From Bacteroidota bacterium (GTDB lineage: Bacteria > Bacteroidota > Bacteroidia > AKYH767-A > OLB10): DNA of 64,000 nucleotides. Under the pieces are notes generated by a model. It was not told the DNA's origin. It did not search any database and saw only the letters and a program-made list of their open reading frames with translations. Location of the stretch: positions 62,001 to 126,000 of the forward strand of contig JADJPB010000004.1 of NCBI GenBank assembly GCA_016713445.1, written 5' to 3'. Shown here piece by piece: positions 47,535 through 57,291 of this stretch (position 1 is the first letter of the stretch; each line of letters opens with the position of its first letter). The translations under genes and the position numbers were made by a program.

Positions 47535-48971
47535 ATGATGAAGAATATTAGAATCTTTCCTTCTGTACTCGCACTTCTATTGATGGTTTTTACTAACGTC
47601 GAAGTGTATGGGCAAAAAAAGTGGACACTCCGCGAATGTGTCGATTATGCCTTAGAGCATAATATTACTGTGAAGCAAAATGAAATTAATTCGGAGTTGA
47701 ATGAAATTATCACGCTCCAAAATAAGATGTCGCTTCTTCCTAATTTGAATGCTTCAGTCGGAAGGAATTATAATTTCGGAAGAACAATCGACCCATTCAC
47801 AAATCAATTCACAACACAACAAGTGGAGTCCGATAACTGGTCACTCAGTAGTAATGTTACTTTATTTAATGGTTTTTCATTGCAAAATACATTGAAGCAG
47901 AGTCAACTTAATTACCTCGCCGGAAAATCGGATTTGCAAAAGGTGAAGAACGATATTTCTTTGAATGTAATAACCAGTTATCTCCAGGTATTGTATGCAA
48001 AGGAGCAGTTGAATGTGGCGGATGGTCGTGTAGCCCAAGCTCAACAACAACTAGATCGTGTAAGACGAATGGTTGATGGTGGCTTGATGGTTCAAGGAAA
48101 TTTTTTGGATGCTACTTCGCAATTGGCAAACGAGGAACTTTCGAAAATTACTGCAGAGAATCAATGGATGACTGCGAAGTTAACGTTGACACAATTGCTA
48201 CAGTTGGAATCACCCGAAGGGTTTGAAGTGGAAGACCCAGCAGTATTAGTTCCAGAGACCTCCGTTACCGATATGCAACCTGCACAAATATTTGCTTTAG
48301 GAGAGAAGGCATTGCCCGAAGTGAAAGCCGCTGACATTCGTGTACAAAGTGCCGAAAAAGGAGTAAGTATTGCAAAGGCTAGCTATTATCCACGACTTAC
48401 CGCATTTGGACAGTTGAGTTCTTTTTATTCATCAAGTTCTAAGAAGTTTGTAGGCGGTGACTTTAATGGTTTTTTTCCAAATGGAAGTATTACATCAGGT
48501 GGTGATACGGTGTTGAGTCCTGATTTTAGCACGCGTATCGAAGATAATCCGTACCGAGATCAACTCGATGAGAATTATAATAAGGCTTTTGGATTGAGTT
48601 TGTCAATTCCAATTTTCAATGGATTGAGTTCACAAAGTAATGTAAAGCGAGCTCGTCTTAATTTGGAGAACTCTAAATATGCTGCCCAACAAACCCGCAA
48701 TGTGGTTTACCAAAGTATTCAACAAGCACATACAGATGCTATCGCTGCTAAGAAGAGATTTGATGCTACCAATAAAAGTTTGAGCGCTTTTGAAGAAGCA
48801 TATCAGTATGCTGAAAAGAGGTTTAATGCTGGATTGATTAATTCACTTGAGTTTTTAACGGCGAATAATAATTTGACACGCACAAAAGTGGAACTATTAC
48901 AAGCAAAGTATGATTATATTTTTAGATTAAAAGTGTTGGATTTCTATGCAGGTAATCCGCTTACATTTTAA
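47535..48971 (+). CDS. TolC family outer membrane efflux protein
   Basis: 478 residues. Signal peptide (IRIFPSVLALLLMVFTNVEV ending at YGQ), the two-fold repeated long helical hairpins of OEP proteins (LRECVDYALEHNITVKQNE; LENSKYAAQQTRNVVYQSIQ) and the beta-strand inserts (NASVGRNYNFGRTIDPFTNQ). Forms trimeric channels across the outer membrane for tripartite exporters. It lies 24 bp upstream of a second adaptor gene, so they are one transcript; the MacB-like operon at 40549 is the likely partner. Confidence 0.92.
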   Translation: MMKNIRIFPSVLALLLMVFTNVEVYGQKKWTLRECVDYALEHNITVKQNEINSELNEIITLQNKMSLLPNLNASVGRNYNFGRTIDPFTNQFTTQQVESDNWSLSSNVTLFNGFSLQNTLKQSQLNYLAGKSDLQKVKNDISLNVITSYLQVLYAKEQLNVADGRVAQAQQQLDRVRRMVDGGLMVQGNFLDATSQLANEELSKITAENQWMTAKLTLTQLLQLESPEGFEVEDPAVLVPETSVTDMQPAQIFALGEKALPEVKAADIRVQSAEKGVSIAKASYYPRLTAFGQLSSFYSSSSKKFVGGDFNGFFPNGSITSGGDTVLSPDFSTRIEDNPYRDQLDENYNKAFGLSLSIPIFNGLSSQSNVKRARLNLENSKYAAQQTRNVVYQSIQQAHTDAIAAKKRFDATNKSLSAFEEAYQYAEKRFNAGLINSLEFLTANNNLTRTKVELLQAKYDYIFRLKVLDFYAGNPLTF

Positions 48972-48995
48972 AAGTGATATTGTAGAATAATAAAT

Positions 48996-49949
48996 ATGAA
49001 GAAGAAATATTCGATTTGGTTTTGGGTGGGGATAGGTGCTGTTGCACTTATTTTAATTTTGGTTGTCGCCAAGAAAGCCGGTTGGTTAGGTGATAGTAAT
49101 GTTACCAAAGTAAGTACTGAAAAAGTTCAAACTCGCGATATCGTTGAAACTGTTTCTGCAAACGGAAAAATTCAACCCGAAGTAGAATTGAAGATTAGTG
49201 CGGATGTGAGTGGTGAGATTACTGAACTCTACGTAGCAGAAGGTGATGTAGTGAAGAAAGGCACCCTGCTTTGTCGTATAAACCCTGAAGTGTATTTGTC
49301 AAGTAACGAGCGCGCAGTGGCTGCAGTGAATACTTCTAAATCAAATTTACTCTCTAGTAAATCACGACTCACCCAATCTTTAGCACAATTTGAACAAGTG
49401 GAATTGAACTTTAATCGAAATGAGAAACTGTTTAAAGATAAAGTGATTTCACCTTCTGAATTCGAAACGGTGAAATCGTCTTATGAAGTTTCTAAAGCTG
49501 AAGTGGAAGCTGCTCGTCAAAGTGTTTCGGCCGCTAATTTCGGAGTGAATAGCGCTGAAGCTGGATTGAAAGAATCTAAGGAAAATTTGAATCGAACAAG
49601 TATTTATGCTGCAGTAGATGGAACCGTATCTAAGTTAAGCAAGGAGAAGGGCGAACGTGTGGTGGGTACGAATATGATGGAAGGTACAGAAATCTTACGC
49701 TTGGCAAATCTCAATGAGATGGAAGTAAGTGTTGATGTAAGTGAAACGGATATCGTACGAGTGAGCGTGGGCGATACTGCCGATGTAGAAGTAGATGCAT
49801 GGTTGGGTAAGGTGTTTAGTGGAATCGTTACCGAAGTAGCAAACTCTTCGAACACTGCTGGCTTGGGTTCAACAGATCAAGTGACAAGTTATACAGTAAA
49901 AGTGCGCATCTTGCGCGAGTCGTACCAAAATTTGCTCGAAGGAAATTGA
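48996..49949 (+). CDS. Periplasmic adaptor protein (HlyD/MacA family), C-terminal part deleted
   Basis: N-terminal anchor (FWVGIGAVALILILVVAKKA), lipoyl domain (ELKISADVSGEITELYVAEG), coiled-coil hairpin and part of the beta-barrel (EMEVSVDVSETDIVRVSVGD). It stops at RESYQNLLEGN, where the family normally continues for about 100 more residues. The frame offset by one base, starting at 49946, reads LKEGTSVNVVPKEKLFENEK and ends at 50011, which is the normal extreme C-terminus of this family. So the start and end of the gene are present but about 300-350 bp between them are missing. In this state the product would lack the membrane-proximal domain that contacts the permease. A recent deletion or an assembly collapse are both possible. 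Confidence 0.8.
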   Translation: MKKKYSIWFWVGIGAVALILILVVAKKAGWLGDSNVTKVSTEKVQTRDIVETVSANGKIQPEVELKISADVSGEITELYVAEGDVVKKGTLLCRINPEVYLSSNERAVAAVNTSKSNLLSSKSRLTQSLAQFEQVELNFNRNEKLFKDKVISPSEFETVKSSYEVSKAEVEAARQSVSAANFGVNSAEAGLKESKENLNRTSIYAAVDGTVSKLSKEKGERVVGTNMMEGTEILRLANLNEMEVSVDVSETDIVRVSVGDTADVEVDAWLGKVFSGIVTEVANSSNTAGLGSTDQVTSYTVKVRILRESYQNLLEGN

Positions 49950-50030
49950 AAGAAGGGACATCAGTAAATGTAGTTCCAAAGGAGAAGCTTTTTGAAAATG
50001 AAAAGAAATAACTAAAGTAATTTAATAGCG

Positions 50031-50062
50031 AAGGGTGTTAGGAAAACTTAACACCCTTTTTT
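50031..50062 (+). terminator. Terminator after the second adaptor gene
   Basis: 10-bp stem AAGGGTGTTA / TAACACCCTT, 8-nt loop, then TTTTTTG-TTTT. Confidence 0.85.
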
Positions 50063-50088
50063 GTTTTAATGATAAAGCAATATAGGAT

Positions 50089-50096
50089 TATCTTTG
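50089..50096 (+). promoter_or_regulatory. -7 box TATCTTTG for tsaB
   Basis: TAnnTTTG match ending 9 nt before the tsaB ATG at 50106; TTTG at 50060 is a possible -33 box. Confidence 0.45.
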
Positions 50097-50105
50097 TACC
50101 TAAGC

Positions 50106-50819
50106 ATGAAATCGAACCCTCTCCTTCTCTTATTAGAAACTGCAACTAGCGTATGCTCTATTGCTCTTGCCGACGGGGATAGAATCTTAAGTATGCGTAC
50201 TAGCACTGAAGAAAGAGAACATGCTTCGATGTTGACGATTTATATTCAAGAGGTGATGGAAGAATCCGGGAAAGATTTATCACAACTTGATGCAGTGGTC
50301 GTAAGTAAAGGTCCGGGGAGTTATACCGGATTAAGAATTGGTGTTGCAACTGCTAAAGGAATTTGTTTTTCCTTGGATAAACCCCTAATCGCTATCGATA
50401 CTCCACTCGCAATGGCTTATGAATACTTACATCAGCAAAAGAATGAATTTTCAACTAATTCGTATTTGATACCTGTTATTGATGCACGAAGGATGGAAGT
50501 ATATGGAGCTGCTATCAATATGGAGATGGAATATAATCAACCCATTCGGGCTGAAGTTTTGCACGAAGAAAGTTTTATAGGTGATCCTGAAGCTATTTAT
50601 TATGTATTTGGTGACGCTGCTGAAAAATGTAAAGCAGTGTACGAAAGTCAAAGTTTAGTTAAAGTAGATACGGAATATAAACATTCAGCGTTTGGGTTAT
50701 TGTACCCCGGATTGAAAGCCTGGAACGACCAAGCTTTTGAAAATATTTCCGTTTTCGAACCTTATTACCTGAAAGAGTTTGTGGCTAAAGTGAAGGCAAC
50801 CAAAACTAAAACTGAGTAA
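50106..50819 (+). CDS. tsaB: tRNA threonylcarbamoyladenosine biosynthesis protein TsaB
   Basis: 237 residues from the ATG at 50106; an upstream in-frame TTG at 50094 overlaps the promoter box. The ASKHA-type fold begins with LLLETATSVCSIALADGD and has the family motif VVSKGPGSYTGLRIGVATAKG. TsaB is the scaffold partner of TsaD in making the t6A modification at position 37 of ANN-decoding tRNAs. Intact and of normal length. msrA follows after 32 bp. Confidence 0.92.
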   Translation: MKSNPLLLLLETATSVCSIALADGDRILSMRTSTEEREHASMLTIYIQEVMEESGKDLSQLDAVVVSKGPGSYTGLRIGVATAKGICFSLDKPLIAIDTPLAMAYEYLHQQKNEFSTNSYLIPVIDARRMEVYGAAINMEMEYNQPIRAEVLHEESFIGDPEAIYYVFGDAAEKCKAVYESQSLVKVDTEYKHSAFGLLYPGLKAWNDQAFENISVFEPYYLKEFVAKVKATKTKTE

Positions 50820-50851
50820 TTTTGTTTGAAGGGTACCATCAAGATAAAAGC

Positions 50852-51517
50852 ATGAAATCAATGTCATTCTTACTACTCACGCCCACAATATTGTTAATGT
50901 CTTGCGGAAACCCTCAAGCAAATTCCCCATCAACTCCTTCAGAAACGAATCCTATGGAATCATCAACGGAAAAAAATGTAAATATGGATTTAGATACTGC
51001 TATTTTTGGCGCCGGTTGTTTCTGGTGTGTAGAGGCGATCTTCCAGCAACTGGAAGGAGTAGAGAAAGTAGCAAGCGGTTACTCTGGAGGTGCAAGAGCT
51101 AATCCTTCATACGATCAAGTTTGTTCAGGTGCTACCGGACATGCTGAAGTGATTCAGGTAATTTACGATCCTGCAAAAATTTCTTTTGTTGATTTGTTGG
51201 AAGTCTTTTGGGGTGTACACGATCCGACTACATTGAATCGACAAGGTGCAGACGTAGGTACGCAATATCGTTCTGTTATTTTTTATACCAGTGAAGAGCA
51301 AAAGAAATTAGCTGAAGAGTATAAATTAAAATTAAATGCAAGCGGCGCTTTCCCGCAGCCTGTAGTGACTGAAATTTCTCCTTTGAAAGAATTTTATGTA
51401 GCAGAAAATTATCATCAAAATTATTTTAACGAAAACGGAAATCAACCGTATTGCTCGCTCGTGATCCGTCCTAAACTCGAAAAATTCAAAAAAGTTTTTG
51501 GTGATAAAATGAAGTGA
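50852..51517 (+). CDS. msrA: Peptide-methionine (S)-S-oxide reductase, lipoprotein form
   Basis: 221 residues from the ATG at 50852. A lipoprotein leader (MKSMSFLLLTPTILLMSC, lipobox LMSC) and a short linker rich in Ser, Pro and Thr precede the MsrA domain. The catalytic motif GAGCFWCVEAIF has its nucleophile Cys at about 56, followed by SGYSGGARANPSYDQVCSG and AENYHQNYF. It repairs oxidised methionine, here probably in the periplasm or at the outer membrane rather than the cytosol. The in-frame extension upstream (from 50822) would put charged residues before the leader and is rejected. Confidence 0.92.
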   Translation: MKSMSFLLLTPTILLMSCGNPQANSPSTPSETNPMESSTEKNVNMDLDTAIFGAGCFWCVEAIFQQLEGVEKVASGYSGGARANPSYDQVCSGATGHAEVIQVIYDPAKISFVDLLEVFWGVHDPTTLNRQGADVGTQYRSVIFYTSEEQKKLAEEYKLKLNASGAFPQPVVTEISPLKEFYVAENYHQNYFNENGNQPYCSLVIRPKLEKFKKVFGDKMK

Positions 51518-51655
51518 TTCACTTTAAAAAAATTAAGCAATTTTCCGGTCTGGAGTTTTAATCTAAAACAATATCAGATTCTCTCAAAAAAAATTGCAAT
51601 AGTTGCTTGAATAGAGGATTTGCTAATTTACCCTTTGCCTCGCGAGGCTTCGCGA

Positions 51656-52879
51656 TTACGCATTCAATTTAAAATGCTTCTCCGCCATATCATTTACTGC
51701 TTTTCCGATTGCTAAACCTGCAGTAGCTGCAGGGGAAGGAGCGTTCAGCACATGAAGTGCATTTTTACTGTGTACAATTTTAAAATCATCAATCATATTT
51801 CCATCGTGATCTAATGCCATCGCTCGAACACCCGCTCTGCCTGGAACAATATCTTCCAGGGTTAAGCTTGGAATCATTCTTTGCAATCTTTCCAGAAATA
51901 ATCTTTTGCTAAAAGCTCTTCGGTATTCATCTAATCCAAATTGCCAGTGCTTGAAAAATAATTTCCATGTGCCGCTATAGGAAAGCGCATCAGCTGTATC
52001 TCTTAAATTGAAATCGGTTTTACCATAACCTTCCCTCTTGAAGACAAAAACGGCATTGGGTCCACATTCGGTCGGATGGTTGATCATACGTGTAAAATGA
52101 ACACCTAAGAAAGGGAATTGCGGATCCGGCACCGGATAAATCAAGTGTTTCACTTTGTGTGTTGATTCAGGAGTTAACTCGTAATAGTCTCCACGGAAAC
52201 CCACAATTTTCATCTCGGGATCAACGGAATCTTTTTTTGCAATGCGGTCACTTTGTAAACCGGAGCAGTTTACAATATATTTAGTGGTGATTTTTCCTCG
52301 GTTGGTGATGACCGTAGTGCTGTCTTCTGATTTTTCAAAATCCAATACTTCATGCTGAAGTTTTACTTCGCTTCCTGTAAATTTTTCAGTAATTATTTTT
52401 TCTAATACTTCACAAACTCCAACAAAGTCGATGATACCAGTGCATCCCACATGGATCGCTTTAATACCGACACAATACGGTTCAATTTCTTTAATGACAT
52501 CCGCATCTACCAAGCGTAAATCTTCAACGCCATTTTGAATTCCGTGATTGAATACTTTGTCAAGATGTGCTAACTCTCGCTCATGCGTAGCGACAATTAA
52601 TTTACCGCATATATCATGTCCGATTTTATGTTCTTTAGCAAATGAAACCATCTCCCTTCTGCCATCTACACAATTTTTAGCCTTGTAACTTCCCGGCTTG
52701 TAGTAAATACCACTGTGGAGTACTCCAGAATTTCTCCCTGTTTGATGTGCTGAAACTTTTTCTTCTTTTTCTAAAACACAAATTTTTAAACGGGGATGAT
52801 GTAGATTGAGTTTATAGGCGGTGGAAAGTCCAACAATTCCACCTCCAATCACTACGATATCAAATTGCGTCTGACTCAT
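51656..52879 (-). CDS. lhgO: L-2-hydroxyglutarate oxidase
   Basis: 407 residues. N-terminal FAD-binding Rossmann motif (DIVVIGGGIVGLSTAYKL) and the LhgO-specific QTGRNSGVLHSGIYYKPGS, plus VGFRGDYYELTPE and a C-terminal APSPAATAGLAIG FAD loop. Oxidises L-2-hydroxyglutarate to 2-oxoglutarate, feeding electrons to the quinone pool; membrane-associated. Fits with the nearby 2-oxoglutarate dehydrogenase genes but is transcribed separately. Confidence 0.93.
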   Translation of the reverse strand: MSQTQFDIVVIGGGIVGLSTAYKLNLHHPRLKICVLEKEEKVSAHQTGRNSGVLHSGIYYKPGSYKAKNCVDGRREMVSFAKEHKIGHDICGKLIVATHERELAHLDKVFNHGIQNGVEDLRLVDADVIKEIEPYCVGIKAIHVGCTGIIDFVGVCEVLEKIITEKFTGSEVKLQHEVLDFEKSEDSTTVITNRGKITTKYIVNCSGLQSDRIAKKDSVDPEMKIVGFRGDYYELTPESTHKVKHLIYPVPDPQFPFLGVHFTRMINHPTECGPNAVFVFKREGYGKTDFNLRDTADALSYSGTWKLFFKHWQFGLDEYRRAFSKRLFLERLQRMIPSLTLEDIVPGRAGVRAMALDHDGNMIDDFKIVHSKNALHVLNAPSPAATAGLAIGKAVNDMAEKHFKLNA

Positions 52880-52883
52880 TTTA

Positions 52884-52891
52884 CAAAAGTA
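52884..52891 (-). promoter_or_regulatory. -7 box TACTTTTG for lhgO
   Basis: TAnnTTTG match on the minus strand ending only 4 nt before the ATG; implies a leaderless mRNA. Confidence 0.5.
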
Positions 52892-53136
52892 CTTTCTTTC
52901 ACAATCCGTTTGATTTTTTGCATTATAGTTTGGTAGAGTTTTAATCAGATAAAAGGTATTTCAAGCACAATTCAATTTTGGTAAATGGAAAGGATATGTG
53001 GAGATAGCATCTTTATTTATTAGCTTTTTGGATATCTGGATCATTTGAATTCAATTTACTTAGGTTATTCAATAAGAATCAATTTTCCATTTCTAAAAAA
53101 GGTGTAATACTTTGTTAATAAGTATAACCCTGAGGT

Positions 53137-53169
53137 ATTGACCTGCATTTAATGGGTCACCTACATTTG
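53137..53169 (+). promoter_or_regulatory. Promoter of the FadL-type gene (ATTG-N21-TACATTTG)
   Basis: ATTG at 53137-53140 and TACATTTG at 53162-53169 with 21-nt spacing; 16 nt before the ATG at 53186. Confidence 0.55.
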
Positions 53170-53185
53170 TTTTAATCCTTATTGT

Positions 53186-54406
53186 ATGAAGAAAGTAGTG
53201 TTTAGTTGCTTATTTTTGTTTCCATTGCTCTTAAAAGCAGGTGGTTATCAAATAAATACGCAAGGTCAAAAAGCATTGAGTATGGGAGGGTCAGTTACCG
53301 GTTTGGCCTTGGATGCTTCCGTTTCGTACTTTAATCCAGCCGGGCTTAGTGCACTTGATTCAAATTATTTTAATTTTGGAGTGAGTCTATTGATGCCCCA
53401 ATCTGCTTTCTTAGGGCCGTATGGAGGTAGTGAGCAAATGTCTTCTCTGCTATTGACTCCAACTCATATTTATGGAAATTATACTTTTAATGAAAAGATA
53501 GCATTCGGATTAAGCATTAATACTCCGTTTGTTTTGGGAACAAAATGGGATGACAATTGGAGTGGCCGATATGTTTCACAAGAATCTCGAATTTCAACCA
53601 TTTTTATTCAACCTACCATCTCTTATAAAATTAATGATAAAATTTCTTTTGGTGCAGGACCAATCATAGTAACAGGTAATGCAAAATGGCGGCGCGCATT
53701 AAATGTATTGAATCAAGATGGTTCAGATGGTCAATTAGAAATGAAAGGTGCCGGAAACGGTTTTGGATTTAATGCTGGCATATTTGCTAGGTTAGGAAAA
53801 TTTTCTGCGGGTATTTCTTATCGATCAGAAGTAAAACTAGATCTTGATAATGGAGAAGCTGTTTTCTCGAATATACCAAGCTCACTGATTAATAATGGAA
53901 CATATGTAAATGAAGCTAAATTTAAATCTTCGCTTACACTTCCTTCGGTTATTTCATTGGGGATTGGACGTACAATAAGTGAAAAATTAATTGCAAATTT
54001 AGATGTGAATTATACGGGATGGAGCGTGTACGATTCTCTTTCATTTGATTTTCCAGATCACCCTGAATTTAATTCAAGCGTTGCGCGTAAACTTGAAAAT
54101 AGTTTTGCCGTTCGTTTGGGAGTGCAATATCAATACTCTGAAAAATTGCAATTAAGAGGTGGAATCGGTTACGATCAAAGTCCGGTACAAGATGGATATC
54201 TCCTTCCAGAAATGCCAGATGCAGATAAAGTAATATTGAGTGCAGGTTGTACGTTTAAATTAAAGAAGGGTTGGTCGATGGAAGGTACATTTGCTTTCCA
54301 AGATTTGCGTGAAAGAAAGGAAGAGAAAAATCGACAGTATAATATTAACGGAACTTATAAATCATATCTATATGTGTTGGGGCTTGGATTGCAATATCAA
54401 TTCTAA
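53186..54406 (+). CDS. OmpP1/FadL family outer membrane transport protein
   Basis: 406 residues. Signal peptide (MKKVVFSCLFLFPLLLKAGG) and the family N-terminus GGYQINTQGQKALSMGGSVT, followed by FNPAGLSAL and amphipathic strands to a C-terminal aromatic residue (LGLGLQYQF). It forms a 14-stranded barrel that takes up hydrophobic compounds such as long-chain fatty acids. It overlaps or abuts the SGNH hydrolase gene, a conserved pair in Bacteroidota, suggesting joint processing and uptake of lipid-like substrates. Confidence 0.92.
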   Translation: MKKVVFSCLFLFPLLLKAGGYQINTQGQKALSMGGSVTGLALDASVSYFNPAGLSALDSNYFNFGVSLLMPQSAFLGPYGGSEQMSSLLLTPTHIYGNYTFNEKIAFGLSINTPFVLGTKWDDNWSGRYVSQESRISTIFIQPTISYKINDKISFGAGPIIVTGNAKWRRALNVLNQDGSDGQLEMKGAGNGFGFNAGIFARLGKFSAGISYRSEVKLDLDNGEAVFSNIPSSLINNGTYVNEAKFKSSLTLPSVISLGIGRTISEKLIANLDVNYTGWSVYDSLSFDFPDHPEFNSSVARKLENSFAVRLGVQYQYSEKLQLRGGIGYDQSPVQDGYLLPEMPDADKVILSAGCTFKLKKGWSMEGTFAFQDLRERKEEKNRQYNINGTYKSYLYVLGLGLQYQF

Positions 54407-55745
54407 AAATGGAATAGGAGTTTTTCTGTTGTTCTGCATTTTCTTTGCTGGATGTAAGCCAGTATTGGATGAGCCTAAGTATACTTCAGGAGATGCAGAT
54501 TTTTCTGTGTATGTAGCCATCGGAAATAGTTACACCGCCGGTTGTATGGATAATGCACTCACTTTAGAAGGGCAACTGCAATGTTTTCCAAATGTATTGG
54601 CCAATCAATTTTTATTAGCAGGAGGAGGCGCTTTTAAACAACCGCTCGTGAATTCAGGTAACGGTTTTGGATATGATTTCGGTACTCAATTATCTTCTGG
54701 AAAGTGGGTGCTGGTGAATGCTATAAATTGCGCAAATCAAAATGATATTGAGCTAAAAACTCTATCAGTAAATTCAGCGGATAAATCCTGGATTGGAAAT
54801 CAAGGACCCTTTAATAACATGGGCGTTCCTGGTGCTAAGAGTTTTAATTTATACAGTCAATTATTTGGTAAAGGTGGCGTTACCGGAAATCCATATTTCT
54901 TTCGTATGGCCTCTGATACCGGTGCTAGCTCTGGCTTGAGTTCTACCGTTTTAGGTGACGCAGCTGCGTTGGATCCTACTTTTTTTACAATGTGGATTGG
55001 AAGTTATGATGTGCTTTGGTATGCTTTAGCTGGTGGACAACCCAATGGAAATTCTTTCTATGAGATTACACCTGTTCCGCAGTTTGATGCAGCCATTGAT
55101 ACGATCATTTCCGAACTTTCTTCAAATGGTACAAAAGGATTGGTTGCGAATATTCCGGATGTTGCGGATCTTCCTTTTTTCAATACGATTCCCTACAATG
55201 GATTAATTTTAACGAAGTCGCAAGCCGACTCGTTGAACTTACTTTCTCCTCCGGGAATTTCTTTTCAAGAAGGTGCGAATCCTTATGTGGTGAGTAATCC
55301 AGGCGGTAGTACGATTCGTCAAATGAAAGAGGGCGAATTGTTGTTGTTGACAATAAAGCGCGATTCATTATTGTGCTTTGCGAAAGGAACTCCGCAGCGA
55401 CCAATTGAATCGACGAAGGTCCTAGATACTGCGGAGGTGCTAACGATTCGAAATGCCATTCAAGCGTATAATTCAAAGTTGCGTTCGGTTGCATTGACGA
55501 AAGGTTTGGCATTCGCCGATATGAATTCGTTTTTTAAATCATTTACTAAAGGATTTGTTTTTAATGGAGCAAATTACACAACAGCATATTTGAAGGGTGG
55601 CGCATTTTCTTTGGATGGAATTCATCCTAACGGTCGCGGCTATGCGATAATTGCTAATGAGTTTATTCGTGTAATTAATGCGAAGTATGGAAGTAATTTG
55701 CCGCCGGTTGATGTGAATGCTTCTACCGGAGTGATGAATCCCTGA
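54372..55745 (+). CDS. SGNH/GDSL hydrolase family lipoprotein
   Basis: About 457 residues if it starts at ATG 54372, which overlaps the end of the FadL gene by 35 bp. The mature protein begins at a lipobox (FLLFCIFFAGCKPVLDEP), so the real start may be nearer to 54405, where no ATG is in frame; this start is uncertain. The catalytic Ser is in VAIGNSYTAG (about residue 53), an oxyanion segment in WIGSYDVLW, and the His/Asp block in DGIHPNGRGYAIIAN near the C-terminus. Probably an esterase or lipase acting at the outer membrane, working with the FadL-type pore. Confidence 0.85.
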   Translation: MCWGLDCNINSKNGIGVFLLFCIFFAGCKPVLDEPKYTSGDADFSVYVAIGNSYTAGCMDNALTLEGQLQCFPNVLANQFLLAGGGAFKQPLVNSGNGFGYDFGTQLSSGKWVLVNAINCANQNDIELKTLSVNSADKSWIGNQGPFNNMGVPGAKSFNLYSQLFGKGGVTGNPYFFRMASDTGASSGLSSTVLGDAAALDPTFFTMWIGSYDVLWYALAGGQPNGNSFYEITPVPQFDAAIDTIISELSSNGTKGLVANIPDVADLPFFNTIPYNGLILTKSQADSLNLLSPPGISFQEGANPYVVSNPGGSTIRQMKEGELLLLTIKRDSLLCFAKGTPQRPIESTKVLDTAEVLTIRNAIQAYNSKLRSVALTKGLAFADMNSFFKSFTKGFVFNGANYTTAYLKGGAFSLDGIHPNGRGYAIIANEFIRVINAKYGSNLPPVDVNASTGVMNP

Positions 55746-56243
55746 TTTATTGGCCTTGGCTGCTCTTCTGTTTAAGTCGATTTTTGTTGATGGTCTTATC
55801 GATAACTAGAATGAGAATCAAGCAGACTTAATTAAAATGAATGAAGTTAAAAATAGTTTGAGAGATTAAAAGTTTTATTGGCTAATTGGCGTTGATTTAT
55901 AACTCCATTTCAATTGATCCATCTTTTCTGTTTAACTATTACGAAAATATTTTAGTTCAAAGCTGCGACGTATTTTTTTTGCCAAGACAATCTAAAAAAA
56001 TCGTTGCTTAGCCTCAGCCTACGAAACTATTTTTTTAAGAAGTATATGTGAAAAGGACAAACAGAGAGGGTTAAAATATAGTTGTATTTGGTACTAATTC
56101 TATTAAGCAAAATATCTATCCAATGGTGTAAAAGTCTTAGAAACTATAGACTTGAATTACAATTTTTGGAAGATTTTTAATTTTAATTGTTGCAGAATTT
56201 AAATCTTTATTTACATTTGATTTGTATTTTAATCTATTCTTTT
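55746..56243. other. Gene-free 500-bp intergenic stretch
   Basis: AT-rich. No reading frame, promoter match or repeat worth listing was found. Confidence 0.6.
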
Positions 56244-57204
56244 ATGAGATCTTTCATTGCTTTTATATTAGTTTTTTTCAATTTGCCTCTGGCAGAGGCT
56301 CAGATAAATTTAGTGGCAAATCCGAGTTTTGAAGATACATTAAACTGTGATAGTTTTCAATTTAATAATGTCGGTTTTCCTTGGTTCAACCCCTACTGAT
56401 TGTACTCCCAATTATTATTATGGATTAAATCCTATCTGTGGTCTCTCTGCATTACAAAATCAAAATGGATATCAATTGCCATATGACGGAAATGCTTATG
56501 TTGGTATATACCTCATTGACCTAATTTGGAGTTTTATTAATACACGAGAATATATCTGTGTAGAACTAAATGATACATTAAATTTCAACAAAGAGTACTT
56601 TGTGGAATTTTATATTTCAAGGGCAAATATTTTTGCATTGGCAACAGATGATATTGGGGCATATTTAAGTTCTCAAGTTCCTATTAATACAGGTTGTTCT
56701 TGTCTTCCTTATCAACCACAGATTGAAAACACACAGGGAAATATTATAACTGATAGTTTGAATTGGACTAAAATTTCTGGGGTCTTCACAGCTAAGGGTG
56801 GAGAAAAATATCTTACAATTGGTAATTTTAAGGATAGTATTAATACTACCATCATTGATGCAGATAGTGGCAACGGATTAAACAATAATGCATACTATTA
56901 TATTGATAAAATATCCTTGATTCCTTTAGATTCCCTGCAGGGGATAAATGAGAGTTTGAATAAAACTGAATTAATTTGTGTTTATCCATCACTCTTGCAG
57001 TATGGTTCGCAAATTCATATCATGTCAAAGCAAAATAATGATGTTACATTTTCATTACTCACTATTGAAGGTAAATTAATAAAGAATGGAATAATTAATT
57101 TTGGTGATAATCTTATTAGTTCAGATGGTTTGAATTCAGGAAGATATTTGATAAGATTAACATTGGGCAGTTCAATAGTTACAAAGAAAATAATGATATA
57201 TTGA
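56244..57204 (+). pseudogene. Secreted protein with T9SS sorting tail, broken by one frameshift
   Basis: Start ATG 56244 with signal peptide (MRSFIAFILVFFNLPLAEAQ) and the motif NLVANPSFEDTLNC at the mature N-terminus. The frame breaks at WFNPY-stop (56399). One base fewer in 56390-56394 (cccct before act) gives WFNPTDCTPNYYYGLNPIC and continuity to 57204. The central part (LPYDGNAYVGIYLIDLIWSF; REYICVELNDTLNFNKEYFV) is a beta-rich, carbohydrate-binding-like domain found in Bacteroidota surface proteins, and the end is a T9SS type A tail (GLNSGRYLIRLTLGSSI). About 320 residues in total if repaired. Confidence 0.75.
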
Positions 57205-57291
57205 AATTGAATTAGCGACTTTATTGCAGCAATTTAAATGCAAAATCATTTAAAATTAACTAACATATTTTAATCTTAAAACAAAAGAAAA

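Noticed and set aside
54291..54371. Longer N-terminus of the SGNH hydrolase
   Set aside because: The residues come from the FadL gene in another frame and would precede a lipoprotein signal that must be N-terminal.
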